A stretch of 49,236 bases of DNA, from NCBI GenBank assembly GCA_016935665.1, contig JAFGQN010000203.1, positions 1 through 49,236 on the forward strand. The letters are read 5' to 3'. A program made the position numbers and the translations under genes. Source of the stretch: Deltaproteobacteria bacterium (GTDB taxonomy: Bacteria > Myxococcota_A > Polyangia > JAAYKL01). The notes under the pieces are model-generated. The model did no database searches. It had not been told where the DNA came from and worked only from the letters and a program-made list of their open reading frames with translations. Shown in pieces: positions 1-9,746 of this stretch (the first letter of the stretch is position 1; the number at the start of each line of letters is the position of its first letter).

Positions 1-163
1 GGAATTTCTTAACGCTCCGCCCTGCGCTGTTTTTTGAAACACTGAACGCCCGAACAATTTCCGCCTGCCTGCACATCCCATGGCATACCAGCTGGGCCGT
101 GAACATCCGAAATGATCGCTGGTCGTCCGCATCATGACAAAAAACGGGATTAATGCCGCAAAA
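1..163 (-). pseudogene. 5'-truncated helix-turn-helix transposase-like gene, also cut by the window edge
   Basis: Reading the minus strand from 163 down to 2 gives 54 uninterrupted codons. They contain PVFCHDADD, RSFRMFTAQLV, then CRQAEIVRAF and SVSKNSAGRSVKKF. The last part reads as a classical helix-turn-helix, and the HDADD-RSFRMF lead-in matches my recollection of the N-terminus of transposase-like HTH proteins common in deltaproteobacteria. An in-frame TAG lies at 164-166, and no ATG, GTG or TTG occurs between that stop and the motif (only ATT), so the normal start seems lost. The first in-frame ATG (104-106) lies inside the conserved motif. The rest of the gene is outside the window, so it could still be a complete gene with an odd start. 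Family assignment is from memory of motifs. Confidence 0.5.
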
Positions 164-217
164 CTAAAACCACTGCCTTTTAAACAATCAAAACCCAAAT
201 TTTTTTTTAGGAATCTT

Positions 218-2824
218 TTACAGCATTGCTTTTCTCGCCAGTTTTCGTCGGACAGCAGACACGGTTAGCACCAGACTGAACAGGAGCAGGGTGGCGAAAA
301 TCAAGCCCACCATTTTTCCGGCGAATATAAGTGTTTCGGTATTCTCCTGCACAATGGTATTTTGAATTCGGTCTGCATCTCGGGTGAGTGTTTTATAGTC
401 CACGGTAAGTAAAACGAATGAATCGTTGATTCCAAGGGGTGCATACCCCCAGAACACCGACTGACCGTTTTGTTTTAGTGTTACAACGCCTTCTTTGTTT
501 TCAGCCAATGTGTCCCTCATAACTGCAACCGCCTTTTTTTGAATGTGTGAAATCCGGGTGCGGGGGACCGCCGTTTGCCAGGTGGCGTTGCGATTCATTT
601 TTTCATAGGTGGTTGAAAACAGAATATCGAGCTCATCGCCGTCGATACGCGCGATTTCGATTTTAAATTCATCGGCCCAACGGGGATTTACCTTTAGCTG
701 GCGCTGTAAATCGCTCATATATAAATCAATACCGGCGACACCGTGAAGTTCTCCGTTGGATTTTCGCACAGCGCGCACCGCGGATACCAGAACCCGGTTT
801 GTGGTAACGTCCCTGTAGGGGCGCGTGAATATTACATTATCGACCGCTGCGCCGATTTTAAACCAGTCCCGCAATACCGGATCATAGTCGGCCGGTTTAT
901 CCCTTGAGCCAGGGTAGTTGGCCGACAAATGACTGTCTGCAAATGCCATAAAATATCGTACAAGCAGGTTGCGGTTCCGCATATAGAGCCGTTTGATTTC
1001 CGGCGCTATGCGCTGCAATGCCATTTTCTCTCGATATGTATCTACAATTGGCGCAAAGGAGGGTTGGTGAAATACAAATCCATCGAATGTAACCAGGGAA
1101 GGACTATTTGCAGCATCGATATTTTTTGCATGTCTCCTGGAATACACAAAATCCAGGAGCTCTGATGCCTCCATGCGTTCTTGCTCTTTAGCTGTCGCGC
1201 CTTCGGTGGCCGCGTATGCCAACTCAAATGAATCCGCAAAATGGTCCAGAGCAACGCCAATGGTGTGTTGCTGAAGCTTAATATTGGTGGCCACGTTGGA
1301 CACAATGCGCTGCAATGCCTGTTGTCCATTGGACACAAGAGTGGCGCGCACTTCCATGGATAATCTGTCCGCAGTGGTTTCCATAAAGTGGTACACCAGC
1401 CACGCCGAAACCGCGGAGGCCACAAGCAAACCCGCAAAGACGATACCGGCGAACCGCAGATACACCATGGCCCGCCGGGCCTTTCGGATATTGTGAACGG
1501 CCGCTGTGACTTTTTGCCGCAATGTATCGGCCTGTTGACCTTCCACGTCTTTGAGATATACAAGCGCTGAATTGTATTCCCCCGACTGAATCATTATTTT
1601 TGCGGCTTCAAGACTGTCTTTTTGAAACGCCTCTTTCGCTTGCTGATTTGCATCCCAAAGCACCAGCGACTGGCGAAACAGCGACAACGCATTGGCCAGA
1701 TTGTAAAACAGCGAAATGCGCGAGGCATCGTTGACTTTCCCTGGTGACATGGATTTGGCCGCAGCAAATTGCCGTTCTGCCTGTTTGGCTATTTGGCGAC
1801 TTTGCTGATGTTTAAGATAGTCCTTTAAATCCCTTTGAAAATCCAGGACGGATGCATATCGTTTTTTTGGATTGGACGCCATGGCCTTTGCGCATATGTG
1901 CCTGATTTCCGCATCCACGTTGGCAGGCAATGGCTTGCAGTAGTCTCTTTCCTCGGTGGTTTTGAATAGTCTTTCGAGTCTATGCCGATGGGGTGATTCT
2001 CCCGCCACAATATCGTACAGGCATGCTCCCAGTAAATAGATGTCCGAATGAACTCCCAGTGCAGCGCCGTCACCATCCATCATTTCAGGCGCCATATAGG
2101 ACCATGTGCCCTCTGGTCCCGTGAGTTGCGTCACATGGGGCATGCCTTCCACCGATATGTGCAAAGGATCTTCTGTAATCGATGACGCCAGCCCCCAGTC
2201 CAGCAGAAGAATCTCACCAAATTCGCCGGTCATAATGTTGTCGGGTTTAATATCGCGGTGAATGATTTCCCGACTGTGCGCAAATGCAACGGGATTGCAG
2301 ATGGCGATTAGAATTTCAATTCTGTCGTCGAGGTCGAGACCGCACGAAAGAATGCGATGTTCCCCGGTTTGGGGTCTTAAAATATTTTCCAGTGTGCAAC
2401 CGCTGACGAGTTTCATGGACATGCACAGACTGTCTGGCGTTTTTCCAAGACCGTATACCGGAACAATATTGGGGTGCGCCAGTTTGCCGGTGACCACTGC
2501 TTCGGTAACAAAACTCTGTTTGATTCGGTCGATGGCCCCTAATGTCGGCTGCAGCTCCTTTACCGCAACCTGCCTTTGCATTTCCTTTTGGGTTGCCTGG
2601 AACACCGTTCCCATGCCGCCTTCACCCAGCTTTTCGCCGAGTATCAGCTCCGAAGTGCTGCTGAGCGTTCTATTGGGGGCAGGGGACTGTGGGGTAACAT
2701 GGGTCGATTGATTCTGAACACTTACTGTTGGCGCTGCCGCCGTTTCTTTAATTGTATCATTTGATTTTCTTTCAGATGAAAGTATCGCCTGCTCAATAAC
2801 GGCGTCCCGGAAATCGTTGGCCAT
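218..2824 (-). CDS. Ser/Thr protein kinase with extracytoplasmic Cache-like sensor (paralogue 1)
   Basis: This is a membrane-anchored Hanks-type kinase of about 868 aa. The kinase domain (residues about 60-335) has a glycine loop GEGGMG, the ATP-binding lysine in VAVK (about 89), the catalytic loop HRDIKPDN (Asp about 191), DWG in place of DFG (about 209) and APE. A helical region follows, then a membrane helix at about 450-475, a sensor of about 350 residues resembling double-Cache domains, and a second membrane helix at about 831-855. The sensor should therefore face the periplasm while the kinase stays cytoplasmic. I chose ATG 2824 because AGGA lies 6 bases upstream; upstream alternatives (TTG 2887, ATG 2860) have poorer spacing. 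The neighbouring gene at 2916-5459 is a full-length paralogue, so the pair looks like a tandem duplication. Ligand and substrates are unknown. Confidence 0.88.
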   Translation of the reverse strand: MANDFRDAVIEQAILSSERKSNDTIKETAAAPTVSVQNQSTHVTPQSPAPNRTLSSTSELILGEKLGEGGMGTVFQATQKEMQRQVAVKELQPTLGAIDRIKQSFVTEAVVTGKLAHPNIVPVYGLGKTPDSLCMSMKLVSGCTLENILRPQTGEHRILSCGLDLDDRIEILIAICNPVAFAHSREIIHRDIKPDNIMTGEFGEILLLDWGLASSITEDPLHISVEGMPHVTQLTGPEGTWSYMAPEMMDGDGAALGVHSDIYLLGACLYDIVAGESPHRHRLERLFKTTEERDYCKPLPANVDAEIRHICAKAMASNPKKRYASVLDFQRDLKDYLKHQQSRQIAKQAERQFAAAKSMSPGKVNDASRISLFYNLANALSLFRQSLVLWDANQQAKEAFQKDSLEAAKIMIQSGEYNSALVYLKDVEGQQADTLRQKVTAAVHNIRKARRAMVYLRFAGIVFAGLLVASAVSAWLVYHFMETTADRLSMEVRATLVSNGQQALQRIVSNVATNIKLQQHTIGVALDHFADSFELAYAATEGATAKEQERMEASELLDFVYSRRHAKNIDAANSPSLVTFDGFVFHQPSFAPIVDTYREKMALQRIAPEIKRLYMRNRNLLVRYFMAFADSHLSANYPGSRDKPADYDPVLRDWFKIGAAVDNVIFTRPYRDVTTNRVLVSAVRAVRKSNGELHGVAGIDLYMSDLQRQLKVNPRWADEFKIEIARIDGDELDILFSTTYEKMNRNATWQTAVPRTRISHIQKKAVAVMRDTLAENKEGVVTLKQNGQSVFWGYAPLGINDSFVLLTVDYKTLTRDADRIQNTIVQENTETLIFAGKMVGLIFATLLLFSLVLTVSAVRRKLARKAML

Positions 2825-2915
2825 GGTTTTTCCTGCAGGATCGATCGTTTCTTTCTTCATGGCGAACCGATTTTCTCCGGCGCTCAACCCTGATTGCTAC
2901 GCAGGGCGATTGCGA

Positions 2916-5459
2916 TCACATGGATTTCTCTGTTAGTTTACGCCGTACCAATGGGATGGCAAGCAGCAGACTGAGCATCAGCAGCGCCCCGAAAATCAGA
3001 GCCACCACTTTACCAAGATATATCAGGGTGGCCGTGTTCTCGTGCACGATGGAATTGCGGATGCGGTCGGCTTCCCGAGTGAGTGCTTCATGGTCAATGG
3101 TGACCAGTACAAATGAATCCTGGATACCGAGGGGGGCATATCCCCACAGTACTTTGCGATTTCTGTGTTTCAGACTGACGACGCCTTCCGCTCCTTTGGA
3201 GAGGTCGGATTTCATTTGACTAAAAATGCCGGCCTGCAGATTTGAAAACCGATCTCTCGGCACCCATGATGCCGTATCCGCCAAAGCGGCCATGTTTTCG
3301 TAGTCTGATGAAAACACGATTTCCACCTGATTGTCGATGATACGCGCGATTTCAATTTTGCATTGATTGGCCCATTTGGGATCCACCTTCAGGGGGCGCA
3401 GTAAATCGAGAATGTGTAAGTCGACGCCCGCCACACCAATAAAATCCCCGTTTGCGTTGTGGATGGGCAGCACTGCGGACATGACAATTCGGTTGGTTCG
3501 GCTGTCGCGATACGGCGGTGTAAAATGGAATCCGGTCGCAGTTTTGCCCCGCTTATACCATCCGGTCTCCTTCATCGCTGGCGTTTCGCTTTTTGCTGAT
3601 TCTTTGGGGTATGTGGCCATCAACCCGCTTCGTTCGAATCCCATAAAATACCGGATAATAAGATCTTTGTTGTCGCGGTGCAACCGCTCCACCAACGGCG
3701 CAATTGCCTCCAGTGTGGCACTTTCCCATATGACGTCTTCAGGGGAGCCCACAGATGGCAGCGAAAGAGCAAATCCGTTTTGTTCTGCTCTGGCCATCGC
3801 CGACTCTGCCGTCATCTCCGGTGAGAGTTGCCCATCTGCGGCAAATGACATTTCAAAACTTTTTGCAAACTGGTTTAATGACGTGGCCACGGTCTGCTTT
3901 TCAAATCCCATGGCCGTGGCGGCGTTTCGAACCACTCTGCGCAACGTGTGTTTGCCATCTTCAACCAGCGATTTTTGTGTTTCTTCAGCCACTTGTGACG
4001 CGGTTTTTTCCATGAAGTGATACACCAGCCAGGCAGATACGACAGACGCGATAACCAGACCAATCAATACAATTGCGGTGATACGCACATACACCAGCGC
4101 TCGCCCGGCGCGGGTGGATTCAATCAGTGCCTCCTGTATCTGAACACGCATGGCCTCGGCGTCGTCGCCTTCGGCATCTTTCAGATATACCAGAGCCGTA
4201 TGGAATTCACCGGACTGGTACATCATGCGCGCCGCCGCCAGACTTGCGTCGTGATGCGCCTGCTGAGCGTCGGTATTTTCGGCCCACAGCGATAGCGCCT
4301 GCCGGTATGATGACAGAGATTTTGCCAGTTCGTAGAACAGAGTCACTCGCTCGGACTCGGTCAATTTGGGAGAAAACTGCTTTTGTGCTTCGGTGAAATG
4401 TCTGCCGGCGGATGCGGCGACCTGCCGACTTTCCTGATGCTTGAGGTGATTTTTTAAATCCTGTTGAAAGTCACGTACGGAGGCATACCGGTCTTTGGGC
4501 GATGACGCCATGGCCCGCTCACAAATACGCCGTAATTCCGAATCAACAGTTAGGGGCAAAGGGGCATACGAATCCCTTTCGATGGCATTGCGATAATTTT
4601 TCTGGTGACGGTGACGGTGAGGCGGTTTTCCTGTCAGTACGAAATACAGGCTGGATCCCAGCAGATAAATATCGGAATGCACGCCCAGCGCGTTTCCGTT
4701 GCCGTCCATCATTTCCGGCGCCATGTATGAAAGGGTGCCTTCGGGGCCGTTGGTTCGGGATACGTGGGGAACGCCATTGACCAAATCGTGCTCAGGAGTA
4801 TCCGAAATGGAACAGGCCAGTCCCCAATCCAACAGCAGCATTTCGCCAAACTCCCCCACCATAATGTTTCCGGGTTTAATATCGCGGTGGATGATTCGCT
4901 GGCTATGGGCAAATGCCACAGGGTTGCAGATGGCAATGATGATTTCGATACAGTCGTTGACGTCGTAATCCGCCGCCATGCTGCGATGTCGTTCGGTCAG
5001 GGGGGAAACAATGTCTTCGAGTGTACAGCCGCTGACGAGCTTCATGGACATGGACATGCTGCGTTCAGATTCGCTTAGCCCATACACTGGCACTACGTTT
5101 GGATGGGCCAGTCTCCCGGTGATGATGGCTTCATTGTAAAATCCTTCGCGGATGCTTTCCACTTCAAGCAGGTGAGGATGAAGCTGTTTAATGGCCACAT
5201 CGCGACGCAGATCCTTTTGGCGTGCGCGATATATTTTACCCATACCGCCGGCGCCGAGTTCCTCTTCCATGGCGTATTCGGACCTGCTGTATAACAGCTG
5301 GTTCAACACCGTGTCAGAATTCCCGGTGTGGACTGCAGGGCCGCCTTTCAGTTCCATGGTAATGTCCCGTGCCAGATTGTGTACCGCTGAGATAGTGGGT
5401 TCGGGAACGCGAACGTTGTCGGCTTTTAATATTGGCGAATTCGTAATATCTGAACTCAT
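2916..5459 (-). CDS. Ser/Thr protein kinase with extracytoplasmic Cache-like sensor (paralogue 2)
   Basis: The protein is 847 aa with the same architecture as its downstream neighbour: kinase domain, helical linker, membrane helix at about 455-480, Cache-like sensor, and a C-terminal membrane helix at about 813-835. Kinase motifs are GAGGMG, VAIK, HRDIKPGN, LDWGLA (DWG for DFG) and APE, so it should be catalytically active. The open frame extends to 5567, but ATG 5459 has AAGGTG 10 bases upstream, and the extension would overlap the rnz gene; 5459 is the better start. The sensor half differs more between the two copies than the kinase half, which suggests they read different signals but may share targets. 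The 91-base gap between the two genes is compatible with co-transcription. Confidence 0.88.
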   Translation of the reverse strand: MSSDITNSPILKADNVRVPEPTISAVHNLARDITMELKGGPAVHTGNSDTVLNQLLYSRSEYAMEEELGAGGMGKIYRARQKDLRRDVAIKQLHPHLLEVESIREGFYNEAIITGRLAHPNVVPVYGLSESERSMSMSMKLVSGCTLEDIVSPLTERHRSMAADYDVNDCIEIIIAICNPVAFAHSQRIIHRDIKPGNIMVGEFGEMLLLDWGLACSISDTPEHDLVNGVPHVSRTNGPEGTLSYMAPEMMDGNGNALGVHSDIYLLGSSLYFVLTGKPPHRHRHQKNYRNAIERDSYAPLPLTVDSELRRICERAMASSPKDRYASVRDFQQDLKNHLKHQESRQVAASAGRHFTEAQKQFSPKLTESERVTLFYELAKSLSSYRQALSLWAENTDAQQAHHDASLAAARMMYQSGEFHTALVYLKDAEGDDAEAMRVQIQEALIESTRAGRALVYVRITAIVLIGLVIASVVSAWLVYHFMEKTASQVAEETQKSLVEDGKHTLRRVVRNAATAMGFEKQTVATSLNQFAKSFEMSFAADGQLSPEMTAESAMARAEQNGFALSLPSVGSPEDVIWESATLEAIAPLVERLHRDNKDLIIRYFMGFERSGLMATYPKESAKSETPAMKETGWYKRGKTATGFHFTPPYRDSRTNRIVMSAVLPIHNANGDFIGVAGVDLHILDLLRPLKVDPKWANQCKIEIARIIDNQVEIVFSSDYENMAALADTASWVPRDRFSNLQAGIFSQMKSDLSKGAEGVVSLKHRNRKVLWGYAPLGIQDSFVLVTIDHEALTREADRIRNSIVHENTATLIYLGKVVALIFGALLMLSLLLAIPLVRRKLTEKSM

Positions 5460-5563
5460 TGTGACATTACACCTTACATGAAATATTTTCGGTTTTTCAA
5501 ATACACAGGATGGCAAATTTTTAACGATTTGGAAATGTAGAATTCGTGTTGAATGGGAAAAAA

Positions 5564-6490
5564 TCAATCGGGCAATGGGATTTCGAAGGAATCCAGACCT
5601 CGGGCCACGATGGCGTTCTCGAAGTGTACCTGCGCTTCGGTTTTCAGGATTGTTTCATCATCGTAGGCATACCGGGGACTGATATGGACCAGCACCAGTT
5701 TTTGAACGCCTGCTGCTTTGGCAATTTTCGCCGAAGATGCGGCTGTGGAGTGTTTTTTATCTGCGGCTTCCGCTGCATGTTCCAATGTAAACATGCCTTC
5801 AATAAACGCGAGATCTGCATTTTGGCATACTGCTTTCAATCCATCGCAGGGGGCCGTGTCTGTGGCAAACGTGATAATGCGACCGCGTCTGTCCGGTCCA
5901 AGTACATCCTGTGGCAAAATGGTTCTGCCGTCGTCCAGAGTGATGGCAGAACCCGCCTGTAATCGGCCGTACAGCGGTCCCGTGGGAATTCCCAGTGCTT
6001 TCGCCTTTTCCAGATTGAATTTGCCAGGCCGCGTATGCTCCTCCACGCGATATCCCAGGCAAAATGTGGAATGCTGCAATGGTTCCCAGAATATGGTGCA
6101 GCCATTCCAATCCAGTGCTTTTCCGCCGGTGCTTCGATGCCATTCGATATACCGGATTTCGAAGTTGATTCGGTACCGCAAATCCTCGAGTGTGTGCTGT
6201 ATGAATTTTTTTACGCCCTTTGGACCGATGATTGTCAGTGGACCGGGGTCATCGCATTGCGCGCGAAACATCAATACGCCCGGCAATCCCAGCACGTGAT
6301 CCGCGTGGAGATGGGAAATGGCCACGACGTCCAGTGCGCGGATTCCCACGCCTCCCTTTTTAAGAGCAAGCTGAATACCTTCTCCCGCATCGAACATGAG
6401 CATGCGGCCTTCGTGGCGAAAAAGAACAGAAGTGGTTAATCTGGCCGGCATTGGCATCATTCCACCGGCGCCAAGTACTACGCAATCCAT
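5564..6490 (-). CDS. rnz: Ribonuclease Z (tRNA 3'-end endonuclease)
   Basis: This 308-aa metallo-beta-lactamase-fold enzyme matches the usual length of bacterial RNase Z, which removes 3' trailers from tRNA precursors. The zinc motif SHLHADH lies at residues 59-65 (H60, H62, D64, H65). FDAGEG lies near residue 33. Further down are FATDTAP, HSTA and the C-terminal LVLVHISPRY, which corresponds to the HxSxRY motif of the family. The N-terminus MDCVVLGAGG is typical, so the start is secure. It lies 104 bases upstream of the kinase pair on the same strand and is divergent from gap. Nothing points to truncation. Confidence 0.92.
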   Translation of the reverse strand: MDCVVLGAGGMMPMPARLTTSVLFRHEGRMLMFDAGEGIQLALKKGGVGIRALDVVAISHLHADHVLGLPGVLMFRAQCDDPGPLTIIGPKGVKKFIQHTLEDLRYRINFEIRYIEWHRSTGGKALDWNGCTIFWEPLQHSTFCLGYRVEEHTRPGKFNLEKAKALGIPTGPLYGRLQAGSAITLDDGRTILPQDVLGPDRRGRIITFATDTAPCDGLKAVCQNADLAFIEGMFTLEHAAEAADKKHSTAASSAKIAKAAGVQKLVLVHISPRYAYDDETILKTEAQVHFENAIVARGLDSFEIPLPD

Positions 6491-7782
<1,292 letters not shown>

Positions 7783-7806
7783 TTTCTGAGTAAATCAGAT
7801 TGTTAA

Positions 7807-7839
7807 GCCGCTCCTCTTTATTGAGGGGCGGCTTTTTTT
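7807..7839 (+). terminator. Rho-independent terminator of gap
   Basis: A 10-base-pair GC-rich stem is formed by GCCGCTCCTC (7807-7816) and GAGGGGCGGC (7823-7832), with one G-T wobble and a six-base loop. Seven T residues (7833-7839) follow immediately. It lies 24 bases after the gap stop codon. Confidence 0.93.
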
Positions 7840-7945
7840 ATTGGGGGGGCCAGGGGGATTCGTTGACAAAGTTGAGATGGTCCATGTGTAATTGCGGGGT
7901 TTGTCCCTGAAGATCAATCACATATCTGAAAGTATCTTTGGGAGA

Positions 7946-8104
7946 GTAGGGTCCGGGGTTTATCCCCGGCCGTCGACATAGGATCTCCGGCGAGGTTGGA
8001 AATGCACTCCGGCTCATTCCTTGTATATAGATTTTCAGGTGCGCATTTTTGGCTGGAACCCATCTGGAACTCGCAATCGGCCGGGGATAAACCCCGGACC
8101 CTAC
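7946..8104. repeat. MITE-like segment bounded by perfect 27-bp inverted repeats
   Basis: Bases 7946-7972 and 8078-8104 are exact reverse complements over 27 bases. Each arm starts with GTAGGGT (read inward from the outer end) and contains its own hairpin CCGGGG-TTTAT-CCCCGG. The arms are separated by 105 bases without coding signal. I see no matching target-site duplication at the outer edges, so this may be two head-to-head copies of a dispersed palindromic repeat rather than a transposed unit. Confidence 0.8.
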
Positions 8105-8227
8105 ATTTTTGGTATACATTACAAACTGTGATCAATGATCAGGGGTTGTCCCCGCCGATTCTTTATTTCGACAGAGCCGCCCAGCAAACATAGGGGGGCG
8201 CAAGATCATGATTTATTGGAAAATAGA

Positions 8228-8252
8228 GTAGGGTGGCAATTTATCTGCCACC
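8228..8252 (+). repeat. Dispersed palindromic repeat, variant stem
   Basis: The unit starts with GTAG and forms a perfect 7-bp stem GGTGGCA / TGCCACC around the loop ATTTATC. It matches a unit at 12829-12853 on the opposite strand at 22 of 25 positions. It shares the GTAGGGT lead and the TTTAT loop with the 27-bp units at 7946 and 8104, but has a different stem. Confidence 0.7.
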
Positions 8253-8264
8253 GTGACCGATAAG

Positions 8265-8290
8265 CGGCCGGGTTCAACCTCGGGCCCTAC
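8265..8290 (-). repeat. Degenerate copy of the palindromic repeat
   Basis: Read on the minus strand this begins GTAGGG and ends CCCGGCCG, like the 27-bp units at 7946 and 8104. The middle has diverged and the hairpin is imperfect. Confidence 0.55.
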
Positions 8291-8334
8291 ATTCATTTGA
8301 TCGGCTGTTGCGATAGCCCTGCCAGCAAACCGAA

Positions 8335-9621
8335 TCAGTTTTTACGGATGGGACCAAGGTGGGTGATATACCAGTCTTTGCCCCAGTTAATGAGGACCTG
8401 GATTTCAAAGCGACGCTTTTTGTCACCATTGGATGCCGACACAATGTTTCTGGTACAGGACCAATATGCCACTTTGTTGGCCTCTGTTCCAGGCGCTTTC
8501 CAATTGCAGCTACCGAGTTCAATATCGTCCACTTTCCACCCCATATCCTTGAACCGAGCGCGTTCCTGCTGGAAATCCTCTTTGTACCATTCCAACAATT
8601 TATTGTGATAGCGCCCCGGATTGGGAGAGTCCTTTACAACATTAAACGCTTCGGCGGGGAAGAAGAACGGCATGGCATCGTCAACGGTGTTGGTTGTGAA
8701 TGCGGTCAGCAGTTTTTGAGCGCCGGTCAGTGCACTGTCTTTTTTTGGGGGGGATCCCTGGCTCTGGTTGTCCGCTGGGATATTCCCATTTCCTGCTTCG
8801 GAATCGTTGGCAACTGAAGCATTTTTATTGTCTTTTGCAGGGGGATGGTTCCCCAGCATGTAGGGATACGTAAATCCTCTAAAGCAAGCGGAAAATTTGG
8901 GAAGTGCCGTTTTAGGAAGAAGCGTTTCCAGCTTTTGGATCACACATTTTTCCACATCAGTGCCGGTGAACTTGTTTTTTTTAGCATAGGCGTACACGAG
9001 TTTTCCATCTCCGGTGGCGACAACGCGCGTGGACATTGCTTCAATCACGGGGCTGTCATGACATTTGGCCAGTTCTCTGGTCAATGTTCCCATTGCCTGC
9101 TGATATTCAACGACGTTTGGAAAATAGGGCAGTTTTTCGGCGGGATCCGGCGTAGGGGGCTCTTTGCAAATGATATTTTTTTTCTTCAGTGTTTTGAGCA
9201 CCAGGAGTCGTTCTTTAACACCCTGAATCAGCATGGAATCGTTGTAATGCCCCTCCAGAATTTTGAGCGCTTCTGTGTAAAGCGTTTCCGCTTTGTCATA
9301 CTTCCCCATTCGCACGAGAACAGATGCTTGATCATCGAGTGCCGATGCATAGACATCGCTTCCGGGTTTCACCTGTTGAATGGCTTTTTCAAACAGAGCG
9401 AGCGCATCTCCGTTGTAACCCGTTCTCTTGAGTTTATAAGCGTCTTTAATTATCTTTTGATAATCGCCAGTGCCCCTGGGAAGCGCTTGCTGTTTATTAT
9501 CATTTCCGGCAAACGATGGTTCGTTCTTTTTACAGCCGACTACTGCGGTTGCAACACAGATACAGATGAATGCAGTACGAGTCGGTCTCAAGACAGATTT
9601 AAACATGGATTTTCTTTTCAT
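8335..9621 (-). CDS. TPR lipoprotein with AgmX/PglI-like and C-terminal NTF2-like domains
   Basis: The protein is about 428 aa. A signal peptide ends in the lipobox VVGC (Cys about 30), so it is probably anchored in the outer or inner membrane. Residues about 60-145 hold two or three TPR-like helical repeats (NGDALALFEKAI, KYDKAETLYTEALKIL). The middle part, with VVATGDGKLVYAYAKK, EKCVIQKLE and FTYPYML, resembles the AgmX/PglI C-terminal domain. The last 120 residues look like a small alpha/beta domain, perhaps NTF2-like. ATG 9621 was chosen over 9636 because GGAG lies 9 bases upstream. It is divergent from the peptidase gene at 9747 with 125 bases between. Function is unknown; an envelope scaffold or assembly role is only a guess. 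Confidence 0.75.
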   Translation of the reverse strand: MKRKSMFKSVLRPTRTAFICICVATAVVGCKKNEPSFAGNDNKQQALPRGTGDYQKIIKDAYKLKRTGYNGDALALFEKAIQQVKPGSDVYASALDDQASVLVRMGKYDKAETLYTEALKILEGHYNDSMLIQGVKERLLVLKTLKKKNIICKEPPTPDPAEKLPYFPNVVEYQQAMGTLTRELAKCHDSPVIEAMSTRVVATGDGKLVYAYAKKNKFTGTDVEKCVIQKLETLLPKTALPKFSACFRGFTYPYMLGNHPPAKDNKNASVANDSEAGNGNIPADNQSQGSPPKKDSALTGAQKLLTAFTTNTVDDAMPFFFPAEAFNVVKDSPNPGRYHNKLLEWYKEDFQQERARFKDMGWKVDDIELGSCNWKAPGTEANKVAYWSCTRNIVSASNGDKKRRFEIQVLINWGKDWYITHLGPIRKN

Positions 9622-9746
9622 TAGAGGTTGCTCCATATAAGTGTGTTAATGTTTTCAGTAAAAACGAGCGCAATATAGTACGTTCCGCTCTCATTGACAA
9701 TGGTCGGATACTGGACCTGAATTCTGGAGACTGTTACAAAGAAACC

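Larger units (their letters stand above)
7840..8334. repeat. Gene-free cluster of palindromic repeats
   Basis: This 495-base stretch has no convincing gene. It is built of short palindromic units that share the lead GTAGGG followed by a small hairpin, listed separately. Besides those, GGGG-TTGT-CCCC near 8143-8154 is a simpler hairpin that may be related. The open frames crossing the region are repeat-derived and have no recognisable protein signal. Confidence 0.75.

Noticed and set aside
7838-8193. Short frames on both strands inside the repeat cluster
   Set aside because: They are translations of the inverted repeats (Pro/Gly-rich PRP/GINPG text) and have no start signals.
8845-9624. 259-codon plus-strand frame
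   Set aside because: It lies wholly antisense to the TPR lipoprotein gene, whose signal peptide, lipobox and domain motifs are convincing; the plus frame has no recognisable protein signal.
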